A DNA stretch of 33,187 nucleotides from Granulosicoccus sp. (GCA_013002205.1 JABDKN010000300.1:1-33187), one strand, 5' to 3'. Counted from the stretch's first letter, positions 23,072-32,245 are shown. Notes: generated by a model not told the origin, from the sequence alone. A program made the numbers and translations.

Positions 23072-24277
23072 CTACACATCGTCGAGCTCTATGAGATTTG
23101 CTCGCCATAACCGATCGCACAGAGCCAGTTGTTGATCTTCACTCAATCCATCCCAGTCACCGACGACCATCCTCTGCCGTTGCAGGAGCTGATCGAGTGC
23201 ATTTCCCAGTGGATCCGGGAATTCAAGCACCTGACCGGGAAGTCGATAGCGAACAGTGGATCCCTGTCGCTGCGCTGTGCACTGATCGGCCTCTTTCAAG
23301 CTGATGACACTGCGAGTGCAGAATGCCGGCATCTCACCGGCCAGACTGCCTGCACATTGCTGGGCGCTGTCCAGCGCAATGTCGTCCAGCAGACTGCAAA
23401 CCGCCTCCAGCTGGTCTTCCAGGCGGAACGAGGGAGACGACAGCAAGACATCCATCGACCTCGGCGTTGCAGCTGCCGATGCTACGGGTCCGTCCGCATC
23501 GAGCCATGCGGGAGGATTCCACAGACTGCACCGATATCGCGGATCCCTGTGAGTCAGCCGATCAGCCATCTCCAGCAGCGTGTCACGCAGCGTCAGCGCG
23601 TAGACGCCCAGTGTGATGTGCAGCGACGCCTCGTCTCGAGCTACGGCGTCGTGCATGATCCCTCTGGGAATGTACAGCGTATCTCCAGCCTGCACGGTGA
23701 TACTCTCCGTCAGTTCACCCGCCTTATGACGCTCCGGGTCAAAGGATTCATGATCGTACGGTAGCACCACCCCTCCCGCGTAAAAATTGAACGTCTTGCT
23801 GCCCTGAACCTGCAGGATGAAGACGTCATGCGAGTCATAATGGGCATCGAATCCCTGACTCTCAGCGGGTGACAGATACAGATTTGTCTGGCAACGCAAC
23901 TGCAGCGCACATTGCACACGACGCCTGAAATCGGCCAGGCTGGTGATCAGTCGTTGCGCCTGGGATATGACGATCGTAGCACCGTCACGATACTGCTCTG
24001 CCAGGCGCAACGGAATGATGGTGTCGGCCCCGTCTGCGTAGCTGGAGAGCGCGACCGGGGCTTGTCGGCGTATGAGCTGAACCGCTGGATACCGAAGCTC
24101 CTGGGTAGAGAGCAAAGATTCAATCTGCGCCAGTTGTAATACATGGGAAAAATGTCGGGGATCATTCCTGCCAATGTGTATGGGAGTCTGCTCCCAATAT
24201 TGCCGGAAAAAGTCAGTGGCACTGATCGGGGCCAGAATCAACGACAGGTCAGATACGGCACGGGCGGACATGGACAC
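23072..24277 (-). CDS. JmjC/cupin-4 2-oxoglutarate-dependent oxygenase
   Basis: The 401-residue protein belongs to the cupin-4/JmjC group that includes ribosomal-protein and other protein hydroxylases (YcfD/RoxA-like). The iron site is seen as H146-x-D148 (AHYDSHDVFILQV) and a distal H209 (LYIPRGIMHDA); the Lys in QVQGSKTFNFY near 161 fits 2-oxoglutarate binding. The N-terminal segment (DFFRQYWEQTPIHIG) is also typical. It uses Fe(II), O2 and 2-oxoglutarate to hydroxylate a side chain, probably on a protein. The start is GTG at 24277, with GGAG upstream; ATG at 24271 is an alternative. The target is unknown and neighbours give no hint. Confidence 0.82.
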   Translation of the reverse strand: MSMSARAVSDLSLILAPISATDFFRQYWEQTPIHIGRNDPRHFSHVLQLAQIESLLSTQELRYPAVQLIRRQAPVALSSYADGADTIIPLRLAEQYRDGATIVISQAQRLITSLADFRRRVQCALQLRCQTNLYLSPAESQGFDAHYDSHDVFILQVQGSKTFNFYAGGVVLPYDHESFDPERHKAGELTESITVQAGDTLYIPRGIMHDAVARDEASLHITLGVYALTLRDTLLEMADRLTHRDPRYRCSLWNPPAWLDADGPVASAAATPRSMDVLLSSPSFRLEDQLEAVCSLLDDIALDSAQQCAGSLAGEMPAFCTRSVISLKEADQCTAQRQGSTVRYRLPGQVLEFPDPLGNALDQLLQRQRMVVGDWDGLSEDQQLALCDRLWRANLIELDDV

Positions 24278-24579
24278 TGTTTCACTGTCTCCAGAGACTT
24301 GATCGACACGCTGTCATCATACAGATCGGCAAAACACAGCACGAGCCAGGCTCTGTGCTGGTAAGAAATTGTCAGTGAACGTGGTAGTGAATCTGCTGGA
24401 GAATACAGACTCGACACGGCAGAGCCCTGGACATCAGAATCGAAATCATACGTCAGGGCTTTCAACTCTTCATGGTGCAGACGTTTCCGGAAAATCTGTG
24501 AAGCTAGTCGAAAGTCTGATTGCAATGCTAACCTCAAAGTGCTAACTCTGCTCGTCTATCTTGTCACGAGGATCTCATC
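24278..24579. other. Divergent intergenic region, JmjC oxygenase / SoxC-like gene
   Basis: This 302-bp gap must hold both promoters. I see two direct copies of TGCTAAC (24526-24532 and 24540-24546), 14 bp apart, and a good ribosome site (GAGGAT, 24568-24573) before the SoxC-like gene. No convincing -35/-10 pair was found for either direction. Confidence 0.4.
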
Positions 24580-25863
24580 ATGGAACCTGGATCAGCGAAC
24601 AGGATAGAACATGCAGCTGGAAACGGGTTGCTCAATCGTCGCGCCTTTGTGCAAAAAAGCATAGTCTGGCTGAGTGCGACGGCCGCAGGTTCCTCAATGG
24701 CGGCAACGACAGGTGACAGTGCACCAGACTGGATGAAAACGCCTGGCGCACCGTTTCGTGGCTACGGGCAGCCATCTCCATACACGGAATCTGCACAACG
24801 CAAACATCTACAACCGTACGGTGAAATGGCTCCTGGATCAGGCGCATCCGTAACACCACTTCAAGACTTGCACGGTGTCATCACACCCAACGGATTGCAT
24901 TTTGAACGTAGTCATAATGGCGTGCCTGCTATTGATCCCGAGGAACACGAGTTAATTGTCCATGGGATGGTGGGGCAAGCGCTCAAGTTCAGTTACAACG
25001 ATTTACTGCGCTATCCAACTGTGACTCGAACTTGCTTCATTGAATGCAGTGGTAATGGACTTTTCAACAGCAACCTGGTTTCACAACCCATGCAGCTGCC
25101 GGTTGGTCATTTACACGGTGTCATGTCCACTGCAGAGTGGACCGGCGTTCCGCTATCGATACTGCTGGATGAGGCGGGTATGGTCACCAATGCTAAATGG
25201 CTGCTGGCCGAGGGTGCAGATGCTGCTGGAATGAGCCGCAGTATTCCTGTCAGCAAGGCGATGGATGACACGATGATTGCGCTGTTCCAGAATGGAGAAC
25301 CGATTCGGCCAGAGCAGGGCTACCCAATGAGACTTCTACTACCTGGTTTCGAAGGCAATACGCACGTAAAGTGGTTACGCCGAATCAAAGTCACCGACGC
25401 ACCAACCTACACCAAAGATGAAACCTCGAAATACTCGGATCTTTTACCTGACGGCACGGCAAATTTATTTTCGTTGAAGATGGGCGTCAAATCTGCAATC
25501 ACTCGCCCCGCACTTCCTTACAAAATGGCAGGTAAGGGATTCTATGAAGTCTCCGGATTAGCCTGGTCCGGACACGGATCTGTGACACGCGTAGAGGTGT
25601 CTGCCGACACTGGTAGGAGTTGGTCAGACGCCGAACTTTCAGCACCAATTCTGCCCATGAGCCCGGTGCGTTTCAGAGTACCCTGGCACTGGGACGGATC
25701 ACCCAGTGTGCTGATGAGCCGTGCCCATGATGACCAGGGCAATATCCAGATGCCTCGCAGTGAATGGTCTGCCAAATATGCGGTGGGGCATCTGTATCAC
25801 AACAACTCTATACAGGCCTGGGGCATTGCAACCGATGGGGAGATCTCAAATGTCTGGAGCTAG
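24580..25863 (+). CDS. SoxC-like sulfite/sulfane dehydrogenase, molybdenum subunit
   Basis: The 427-residue protein is a sulfite-oxidase-family molybdoenzyme of the SoxC/SorA type. A Tat signal (LNRRAFVQKS near residues 18-27) directs it to the periplasm. C156 in FIECSGNGLFNSN is the molybdenum-ligating Cys, and VGHLHGVMSTAEWTGVPL follows as in the family. A C-terminal dimerisation domain begins near residue 310 (KSAITRPA). It oxidises sulfite or a protein-bound sulfane sulfur and passes electrons to a cytochrome c, encoded directly downstream with a 14-nt overlap. No other sox genes (XYZAB) are present, so it may be a stand-alone sulfite dehydrogenase rather than part of a thiosulfate-oxidising complex. 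Confidence 0.85.
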   Translation: MEPGSANRIEHAAGNGLLNRRAFVQKSIVWLSATAAGSSMAATTGDSAPDWMKTPGAPFRGYGQPSPYTESAQRKHLQPYGEMAPGSGASVTPLQDLHGVITPNGLHFERSHNGVPAIDPEEHELIVHGMVGQALKFSYNDLLRYPTVTRTCFIECSGNGLFNSNLVSQPMQLPVGHLHGVMSTAEWTGVPLSILLDEAGMVTNAKWLLAEGADAAGMSRSIPVSKAMDDTMIALFQNGEPIRPEQGYPMRLLLPGFEGNTHVKWLRRIKVTDAPTYTKDETSKYSDLLPDGTANLFSLKMGVKSAITRPALPYKMAGKGFYEVSGLAWSGHGSVTRVEVSADTGRSWSDAELSAPILPMSPVRFRVPWHWDGSPSVLMSRAHDDQGNIQMPRSEWSAKYAVGHLYHNNSIQAWGIATDGEISNVWS

Positions 25864-26380
25864 AATGTTGATGATTGCCATTAGTCTGTACGTGACATCG
25901 GTGCAGGCAGCGGAAGTATCTCCCGGGCTTGGCCAATCGATCGACAGCGAGGAGGTAAGTTCCGTCGATATCAGCATCGATCCCAGGGGCGAAAACCTAC
26001 CGGCCGGTTCAGGTACTGCAGTATCAGGTGCCACCGTTTACGCTGACAAATGTGCCGCGTGCCATGGCACAGACGCAAACGGGGGTGACGGTCTTGCAGA
26101 CTCCCTGGTGGGTGGTATTGGCACTCTTGCCACCGAAAAACCAGTGAAAACCGTGATCAGCTATTGGCCGTACGCAACCACGCTGTTCGACTACACACGA
26201 AGGGCCATGCCGCTTGACGCACCGATGACACTGACTGACGAGGAGGTGTACGCCGTGAGCGCCTACCTACTGTTCCTGGGCGGCGTCATTGAAGAAACAC
26301 ATGAATTAAATGCGCAATCCTTGCGGGAGGTTCAGATGCCGAATCGCGATGGATTTCAGAGCGTGTGGCCCGATATGTAG
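25850..26380 (+). CDS. Monohaem cytochrome c, partner of the SoxC-like dehydrogenase (SoxD/SorB-like)
   Basis: The 176-residue protein has a Sec signal (MSGARMLMIAISLYVTSVQA) and one haem site, C68-A-A-C71-H72, with M120 (RRAMPL) as likely axial ligand. Start ATG 25850 lies inside the end of the SoxC-like gene with GGGGAG 7 nt upstream; ATG 25865 with GGAG at 5 nt is an alternative with a shorter N-region. The overlap links it to the dehydrogenase as its electron acceptor. Paracoccus SoxD is dihaem and about twice this size, so this is a short single-haem form closer to SorB in haem number. A larger open frame beginning at 25721 lies within the SoxC-like gene and is not used. Confidence 0.82.
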   Translation: MSGARMLMIAISLYVTSVQAAEVSPGLGQSIDSEEVSSVDISIDPRGENLPAGSGTAVSGATVYADKCAACHGTDANGGDGLADSLVGGIGTLATEKPVKTVISYWPYATTLFDYTRRAMPLDAPMTLTDEEVYAVSAYLLFLGGVIEETHELNAQSLREVQMPNRDGFQSVWPDM

Positions 26381-26723
26381 CCTGTTTTCTGAAGAGGCAC
26401 TGGTAAAGGCGGTGTCCGTTTACGCAAACGAGTTCTCCCAGTCCCTATCGGAGGACATCGTTACCTGCTGACGAATAAGCCGGCAGAAATCTGCTCTGTT
26501 CGAGGTCAACCCGGAACTGGCTCGAAATCGAACATTGTCTTACCTTAACTGCAAGTAACAGCAATCGGCGACGCTGCACGAACAGCACTCTGTCAGCGAC
26601 TTCCCTTTCCGCTTCAGGTAGCGAAGCTTGAGATGGGTAATTTTTACAGGACAGGGATTCAAACAGAACGGGCAACGCCTCAAGGCATACAATTCCCGCT
26701 GGTCAGACTACTGGAGAACTGCC
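26381..26723. other. Intergenic region after the SoxC-like/cytochrome pair
   Basis: This 343-bp stretch holds no convincing gene. A small hairpin, CGTTT-ACGC-AAACG (26417-26430), lies shortly after the cytochrome stop but has no U-run. A possible -10 (TACAAT, 26688-26693) precedes the PLDc_N gene without a clear -35. Confidence 0.4.
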
Positions 26724-26903
26724 GTGCGACTTGAAGTATCAGGCTTTCTGGGTTTCATATTTCTGCTGATTGCCATCTGGGCTATCGTCAAGATCATCAA
26801 TAGCACCGCGACAACCGGGAAGAAAATACTCTGGATACTGTTCATCCTGTTCCTGCCCGTCATAGGCCTGATAGTGTGGTTCTTCTTCGGTCCGAAGGGC
26901 TGA
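26724..26903 (+). CDS. Small PLDc_N-domain membrane protein
   Basis: The 59-residue product has two hydrophobic helices (about residues 7-25 and 36-54) separated by a short polar loop with TTGKK, and ends FFFGPKG. This is the PLDc_N pattern (PF13396), found as free small proteins and at the N-terminus of cardiolipin synthases. GTG at 26724 is chosen because GGAG lies 7 nt upstream and the protein then starts just before the first helix; the frame is open upstream to 26628. It should be an inner-membrane protein of unknown function. It ends convergently 34 nt from fumC. Confidence 0.75.
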   Translation: MRLEVSGFLGFIFLLIAIWAIVKIINSTATTGKKILWILFILFLPVIGLIVWFFFGPKG

Positions 26904-26937
26904 CGTATCGTGACGCCGGAGCTCCATGGCAGCCCGA

Positions 26938-28356
26938 TCAACCTGGTTCTGTCATGCGCCTGGGATCCATCAGGCGCTCGTAGTCGGTGTCTGAAATGAA
27001 GCCCTGCGATATCGCCTCATGACGCAACGATGTTCGATTGGCATGCGCCATCTTGGCCACGGTGGCAGCTTTGTCATAACCGATCAATGGCACAAGCGCA
27101 GTAACCAGCATCAGTGATCGATGCAGATCCTCGTCGATTGTCTCGGTATTCGCCTCTATGCCCGTGACACAACGGCGAGTAAATGAATCGATGACATCTG
27201 CCAGCAGCTGAGCGGACTCGAGCATCATCCGGGCCATCAGAGGCTTGTACGCAATCAACTCAAACTGGCCCTGATTGCCGGCCAGCGTCATCGCGGCGTT
27301 ATTTCCGTGCACCTGAACGCACACTTGCGTGACGGCTTCGCACTGAGTCGGGTTCACCTTTCCGGGCATGATGGATGAACCAGGCTCGTTGGCGGGCAAC
27401 AGAAGCTCACCGAGACCCGCACGTGGACCCGATGCCAGATAGCGGATGTCATTGGCAATCTTGAAGCAGGCAACTGCCAGCGTGTTCAGCGCCGCGTGCA
27501 CATCCACCAGTGAGTCATGGGCGGCCTGGGCGGCAAACTTGTTGGGCGCTGTGACAAATGGCAGACCCGTCAGTTCGGCGATGCGCATGGCAATCTTCTC
27601 GGCAAACCCCGCTGGTGTATTCAATCCGGTGCCCACTGCAGTTCCACCCTGGGCAATTTCGTATAGGCCCGGCAGGCTTCGCAAAATCCGCTGCCTGCCC
27701 GAATCAATTTGTGCAGCGTAACCGGAGAACACCTGACCCAGGCGTATCGGGGTTGCATCCTGTAGATGGGTACGGCCCACCTTTACGATTTCGTCCCAGG
27801 CAATCGCCTTCTGTTGCAGGGCATGATGGAAATACTCAATGGCTGGAAGCAGACTGTTCACTATGACCAACGCACTGGCGATATGGATTGCCGTCGGAAA
27901 CGTATCATTCGAGGACTGACTCATATTCACATGATCGTTTGGATGCACCGGAAAGCGATCTCCCCGGTTGCCTCCCATCAACTCATTCGCGCGATTGGAA
28001 ATCACTTCGTTGACGTTCATGTTCGAATGAGTTCCAGATCCTGTTTGCCACACGGGTAGTGGGAAATGATCATCCAGCTCCCCGCGCAAAACCTCTCGGG
28101 ATGCGGTGCAAATCGCTTGCGCCAGGGATTCTTCCAGCAGACCCAACTCACGATTCGTCTCGCAGGCAGCCAGCTTGATCGTACCCAGTGCATGCACCAG
28201 TTCGATGGGCATTCGCTGCTTGCCTATCGGGAAATTCTGCAGACATCGTTGTGTCTGCGCACCCCAGTAGCGAGTCGCCTCTATCCGCACCAACCCCAGT
28301 GAATCGCTCTCCTGCCGGGTATCGACGGACACTGTGTCATTATCCGGATGTGCCAT
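26938..28356 (-). CDS. fumC: Class II fumarate hydratase
   Basis: The 472-residue protein is a class II (iron-free, homotetrameric) fumarase converting fumarate and water to L-malate in the citric acid cycle. Motifs seen are GSGTHSNMN (106-114), HPNDHVNMSQSSND (138-151), H197 in GRTHLQDATP (catalytic dyad His), and the signature GSSIMPGKVNP with S327, K333 and N335. Numbering is offset by 9 from E. coli FumC (H188, S318, K324). Start ATG 28356 has a full AGGAGG seven nt upstream (28364-28369). Aspartase and argininosuccinate lyase are related, but the motif set fits FumC. It lies downstream of a lipoprotein gene with a 310-bp gap, so it probably has its own promoter. Confidence 0.93.
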   Translation of the reverse strand: MAHPDNDTVSVDTRQESDSLGLVRIEATRYWGAQTQRCLQNFPIGKQRMPIELVHALGTIKLAACETNRELGLLEESLAQAICTASREVLRGELDDHFPLPVWQTGSGTHSNMNVNEVISNRANELMGGNRGDRFPVHPNDHVNMSQSSNDTFPTAIHIASALVIVNSLLPAIEYFHHALQQKAIAWDEIVKVGRTHLQDATPIRLGQVFSGYAAQIDSGRQRILRSLPGLYEIAQGGTAVGTGLNTPAGFAEKIAMRIAELTGLPFVTAPNKFAAQAAHDSLVDVHAALNTLAVACFKIANDIRYLASGPRAGLGELLLPANEPGSSIMPGKVNPTQCEAVTQVCVQVHGNNAAMTLAGNQGQFELIAYKPLMARMMLESAQLLADVIDSFTRRCVTGIEANTETIDEDLHRSLMLVTALVPLIGYDKAATVAKMAHANRTSLRHEAISQGFISDTDYERLMDPRRMTEPG

Positions 28357-28666
28357 TGTTCACCCTCCTCTGCAGCCATTCTGACACCGGCTCCAGGGAA
28401 CGAACCCGGTTTCAAGCTGACAGTATTACAAAAAGTGCCATGGATGACATTGTCAGGTACGAAACGACAGGCACCGGACTCACGGCAGGCCTGGCCAACA
28501 GGATAAGGTGCCTTCTCATACAGAATAGATACGGCACCCTGTAGCAACAGAGGCAGGAGATCGATACTTCCTGGACAGAGAATCCAGAATGCGATGACAA
28601 GCTGGAAGCGGTGAAGTTCGGGCCTGGAGCTGAAATAAACTCCACCGCTTCCCTGGCATTGTCGTT
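28357..28666. other. Intergenic region between the lipoprotein gene and fumC
   Basis: This 310-bp gap holds a strong inverted repeat next to the lipoprotein stop (28604-28652, listed separately). A leftward TAATAC (28428-28423) could be the -10 of fumC, but no good -35 is at the right distance. Short open frames here look like chance. Confidence 0.4.
28604..28652 (-). terminator. 10-bp inverted repeat after the lipoprotein gene
   Basis: GGAAGCGGTG (28604-28613) and CACCGCTTCC (28643-28652) are perfect inverted arms with a 29-nt loop that itself holds GGAG/CTCC pairing. It starts 15 nt after the stop of the 797-residue lipoprotein gene. There is no U-tract, so it could be a transcript-stabilising 3' structure or a factor-dependent terminator. 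Confidence 0.45.
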
Positions 28667-31060
28667 CTACTGAATAGTTTTCGAGCGTGTTTCTACAATT
28701 GAAAGCAATGTAGTGAAGGCCGCTTCATTGTAGGTAAGCACCCTGTCGATATGGGCCTGCGCCAATCTCGACCCCATTCGAACAAAGCCGTCGTGTGCAA
28801 TCAGCAACATCGCTGCACCAGTCCTGTCGTCAGTATCGTGATGCAACTGCAAGGGCAACTGGACCTCGATCATCTGTACACCCTGTACTTCGATCAACTT
28901 CCACTCGCTGAAAAGCACGTTGCTGTCTTGTTCGAAGGTGCCAGTCACCTCATCATCAATAACGACAGGCTGTACGTCTACCGAGTCGCCGACCGTGTGC
29001 ACGGTACCGTCCTCGGGCGATAACACGTCGCAGTCCGCACGTTCCAGTGATACGGTTCCATCAGCCGCTGTCGTGTAAGAGGCCGTCCCATCCACTGACG
29101 AAGTGCTCGAGACTGTTCCGTCAGCTGCCGTCGTATAGTCGGGCAGCTCATGAACAATACACTCTCCCTCGAATTTCTCACCGGTTGGCAGGGTGCCGTC
29201 GGGACGGTAGTCAGTACCGGATTCATGCACAGGTAAGCGCCACTCCACCTTGCCACTGCTCGGCAGAGCCCCAGCGGCAGAGACATCAGCATTGAGCATC
29301 ATCAAGGCATCTCGAGAGAATCCACCAGAGAAGGAGGTCAGTTCTACACCCTGCAATGCTGATCGTCGAACAGCATCCAGGGATGTAAGCGGTTCGCTCT
29401 GATTTTCAGTCAACATTCCGACTACATTACAGTTTCCAGCAAACTGTGCGCAAAAATCCTGCTCAGCGACATCATAGGGTCTATGGTTGAACATCACGTA
29501 AGGATGAAATTGCTGCCGTACGCTGATCCTGTGCACAAGTGAATCCGCAGCAAACATATCTTCAGGTTCAACCAGTTCGAACCAGAAAGGGTCGCTGATA
29601 TCGTCCCACAAGTGATGAAGGACGGGGTATCCGCCAAGTTCCTGGGTCGCAGCCTTCAACTGCATCGTACCTTCAGCATTGCTGACTACAGCCGAGCCAT
29701 CCTCGGCAAATTCAACCGCGCCCTCTGGACCTACGGATGTGACCGCATTCCATTGACCGTCCAGCAACGAATAATCTGCAAAGCGTGAATCACTGTCATC
29801 CGCAAGCTCTTCAACCCAGCCGCCATTTTCATTATCCAATACATAGGTCTCGGAAATCAGGGATTCGCCGGAGGCACTGAGTTGTGCATGACCATACATG
29901 GCTTTACACCCGGTCATCTCATAATGGTCACCGATGTCAACCTGACCCTCAACGGAAGAATCATCTTCGAGCCCATCGACAGTCACTACATTGTTCGAGG
30001 GCATATCGACGTCAATTTGCTGATCGACTTGATACTCCATTTGATGATCGGCGTCATGCTGACCATTACAGTCCAGTTCCATCCAGTAAACACCATCGCT
30101 CAGTACTTGCCGAATATCAGCCTGAACGAACTCTGCGCGTTCGCGCACTGCATCGATTCGTTCACCGACATTTTCCTGTAAATCCGTTGGCCGTAAATCC
30201 ACAGCCAGCTGATCAGGATCGAACGCCGTCTCAGGTGTAGAACTGCCTTCAGCAGTTGTGTTTTCTTCGTTTCTGACGATGTCAGCCACCTGCTGTGCAA
30301 TTTGCGGCAGAAGTTCGCGAATCTCACTGCGCACGATATCCCTGATGGCTTGTCGCGTAACACTGTCATCGACATCCTGACTCTGGGCCACCGCAGCAAG
30401 TTCCACCTGGGTTTCAATATCCTTCATCATGCTGGCAACCACACGAGCCGTGTCATGCAGATACCGAAATTGCTCGGCATTGGCATTTCCACCACTTGCG
30501 TTCTCTCCTGCTGCCACGTAGTCCGTAAACAAGCTGACGGACTCATCCTCCAGACCCAGTGTCGATTTGACCGCCCGCTCCGCATCGTCAACGTCTAACG
30601 CCGGGTTGGCCCGCAGCTCCTGCTGAACCAACGTGGTGATCGGACTCAGAAATTCAGGTTTGTTGCCCGGGGCAATGAACACCATCGATTTGCCAACCAC
30701 TGCGCCAGTATCCTCGTCTGTCGCGGTGGCAGGAATATCTGCGACAATGGGTTTATCGTTGGCATCGGCTGGTATTTCCAGATCATAGCTGCCACCATCG
30801 CCGGATAACGCAGATGGTTCATCCGCATCACAGGCATCGTTCTCATTCAGGTCGACACAGACGACGGCACCTTTGATATAGCCATCGGCTACACGACCGG
30901 ATATGGTCACGGAGGCCTCGCCAGCTGCCAGTCCGTCCGTTCCTGATGCGCTTCCGTTAGCCGCACCCATGTCCGGCTCTGAACCAGCCCCTCCACAGGC
31001 GGCGACCAATATTGACAGTGCGACCGGTGACGCCTGTCTAGCAATTCTTCTCAATTTCAC
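28667..31060 (-). CDS. Large lipoprotein with calcium-loop-like N-terminal domain, function unknown
   Basis: The 797-residue product has a lipoprotein signal (lipobox LVAAC, Cys22) followed by a Gly/Ser/Ala linker. Residues about 50-105 look like a carboxypeptidase-regulatory or Cna-type beta-sandwich (ISGRVADGYIKGAVVCVDLN) with an acidic, calcium-loop-like D-L-N-E-N-D-A-C-D-A-D. Residues about 170-280 are probably helical; the rest is acidic and beta-rich. Two related units, YTTAADGTVSS and YTTAADGTVSL, form a short tandem repeat near residues 650-675. GTG at 31060 is chosen: AGGAG (31068-31072) sits 7 nt upstream and the signal peptide begins at once; the frame is open to 31135. It should be a lipid-anchored envelope or surface protein. 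No enzyme motif was recognised. Confidence 0.75.
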   Translation of the reverse strand: MKLRRIARQASPVALSILVAACGGAGSEPDMGAANGSASGTDGLAAGEASVTISGRVADGYIKGAVVCVDLNENDACDADEPSALSGDGGSYDLEIPADANDKPIVADIPATATDEDTGAVVGKSMVFIAPGNKPEFLSPITTLVQQELRANPALDVDDAERAVKSTLGLEDESVSLFTDYVAAGENASGGNANAEQFRYLHDTARVVASMMKDIETQVELAAVAQSQDVDDSVTRQAIRDIVRSEIRELLPQIAQQVADIVRNEENTTAEGSSTPETAFDPDQLAVDLRPTDLQENVGERIDAVRERAEFVQADIRQVLSDGVYWMELDCNGQHDADHQMEYQVDQQIDVDMPSNNVVTVDGLEDDSSVEGQVDIGDHYEMTGCKAMYGHAQLSASGESLISETYVLDNENGGWVEELADDSDSRFADYSLLDGQWNAVTSVGPEGAVEFAEDGSAVVSNAEGTMQLKAATQELGGYPVLHHLWDDISDPFWFELVEPEDMFAADSLVHRISVRQQFHPYVMFNHRPYDVAEQDFCAQFAGNCNVVGMLTENQSEPLTSLDAVRRSALQGVELTSFSGGFSRDALMMLNADVSAAGALPSSGKVEWRLPVHESGTDYRPDGTLPTGEKFEGECIVHELPDYTTAADGTVSSTSSVDGTASYTTAADGTVSLERADCDVLSPEDGTVHTVGDSVDVQPVVIDDEVTGTFEQDSNVLFSEWKLIEVQGVQMIEVQLPLQLHHDTDDRTGAAMLLIAHDGFVRMGSRLAQAHIDRVLTYNEAAFTTLLSIVETRSKTIQ

Positions 31061-31396
31061 TCGTTGACTCCTGTAATTCGACAGATAGATGACGACGTCG
31101 GAGAGAAAACGAAAAAATCGAGCTAATATGGGCACGCAGGCATGCTGCCGCCAGTCAATGCCCGGTTACTCCCCGTCGTTCAGCTGAAATATCGACTGGA
31201 GCACGGTTTTCTTGAGAACAGCATCACTCGACAGGGTAATTTGCAGCCCTGTTGTGCGCTACGAGTCTGCGGCTGCAACTCGTCTGGTTCCAGCTAACAG
31301 CGCTCGCTGCTGTTTTCCCAACATTGAATCGTGATCTGAGCCACAAACAGTTGATGGAGATTCGCAGACAGTTGACCGATCTGTAAGCAACATCAA
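31061..31396. other. Intergenic region with three tandem hairpins
   Basis: This 336-bp gap lies between aroE and the lipoprotein gene, both leftward. It holds ACGAGT-N11-ACTCGT (31261-31283), AACAGC-N7-GCTGTT (31296-31314) and a CAGGG/CCCTG pair nearby. None has a U-run in the leftward direction. The lipoprotein ribosome site is at 31068-31072. No clear promoter was found. Confidence 0.4.
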
Positions 31397-32245
31397 TCAG
31401 GCGCTCGGGGATTTTGCGACGATATCATCGGTAAGCAAGTTTCGCAGCTCGACTGACACTGTCGGTGTCTGTCCGAACCAGTGGCTGAATCCAGGAACGC
31501 CCTGATGGAGCAGCATGCCAAGTCCACCAACCACCGGATGTCCCTTTGCCTTCGCCTCGATTATCAGCGGTGTCTCAAGTGGCACGTACACTATATCGTA
31601 GACGGTGGCAGTAGGCTTCAACGGAGCAAGGTCTATGTCCAGCGGAGGCTGCCCGACCATTCCGAGACTGGTGGTGTTGACCAGTAGATCTGCATCTTCC
31701 AATAATCCAGGTAGTTCATCCAGACTGTGCGCTCTGACATCTCCATCAAAGTACTCCGCCAGTGCCTGGGCCTTTGACTGGGTTCTGTTACACAATGAAA
31801 CCGACAGCCCACGACCGAGCACGCCATGAACCGCTGCCCGTGCTGCACCACCTGCACCGATGATGACCGAATTACGTGCACCGGAATCCCAACCGGGAGC
31901 CAGTTCGTCAAGGTTATCCATGAAACCGATACCGTCAGTGTTTCCCCCAATCAACTGGCCATCGTCCCACCAGATAGTGTTGACAGCTCCCAATGCACGG
32001 GCGTTGCTGTCGATCCGGTCGAGATAGGGGATGACCGCTGACTTGTGCGGAACAGTCACATTGCCACCGACCCATCCGGTCTCCCGGTAATCCGAGAAGA
32101 ACGCATTCAACCGGTCTGGCGCGATATCAAGACGCTCATAAGTTCCCTCGATTCCCATTTTTTTTAACCAGTATCCGTGCAGCAACGGTGAGCGTGAATG
32201 GGCAATGGGATGCCCCATGACAAACGCCCTGGATAATGCACTCAC
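31397..32245 (-). CDS. aroE: Shikimate dehydrogenase
   Basis: The 282-residue protein reduces 3-dehydroshikimate to shikimate with NADPH in aromatic amino acid synthesis. The shikimate site is seen as GHPIAHSRSP (11-20), NVTVPHK with catalytic K68, and GNTDGIG with D104. The nucleotide site has GAGGAARA (130-137) and N153-R-T155, which favours NADPH. C-terminal motifs are VNTTSLGM, YDIVYVP and GGLGMLLHQ. The start is GTG at 32245 with GGGAG 7 nt upstream. A good promoter lies at 32337-32364, overlapped by an FNR/CRP-type dyad. Quinate/shikimate dehydrogenase YdiB is related, but NADPH-type residues and stand-alone position favour AroE. Confidence 0.92.
   Translation of the reverse strand: MSALSRAFVMGHPIAHSRSPLLHGYWLKKMGIEGTYERLDIAPDRLNAFFSDYRETGWVGGNVTVPHKSAVIPYLDRIDSNARALGAVNTIWWDDGQLIGGNTDGIGFMDNLDELAPGWDSGARNSVIIGAGGAARAAVHGVLGRGLSVSLCNRTQSKAQALAEYFDGDVRAHSLDELPGLLEDADLLVNTTSLGMVGQPPLDIDLAPLKPTATVYDIVYVPLETPLIIEAKAKGHPVVGGLGMLLHQGVPGFSHWFGQTPTVSVELRNLLTDDIVAKSPSA

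Noticed and set aside
24238-24537. 99-residue leftward frame upstream of the JmjC oxygenase
   Set aside because: It needs a TTG start without a ribosome site, overlaps the oxygenase start, and has irregular composition. I treat the region as a promoter gap.
26445-26675. 76-residue leftward frame between the cytochrome and PLDc_N genes
   Set aside because: No ribosome site, no recognisable family, and low-complexity Arg/Leu stretches suggest chance.
31296-31314. Intrinsic terminator for aroE
   Set aside because: The hairpin has T residues only on the plus-strand side, while aroE is transcribed leftward, where no U-run follows.
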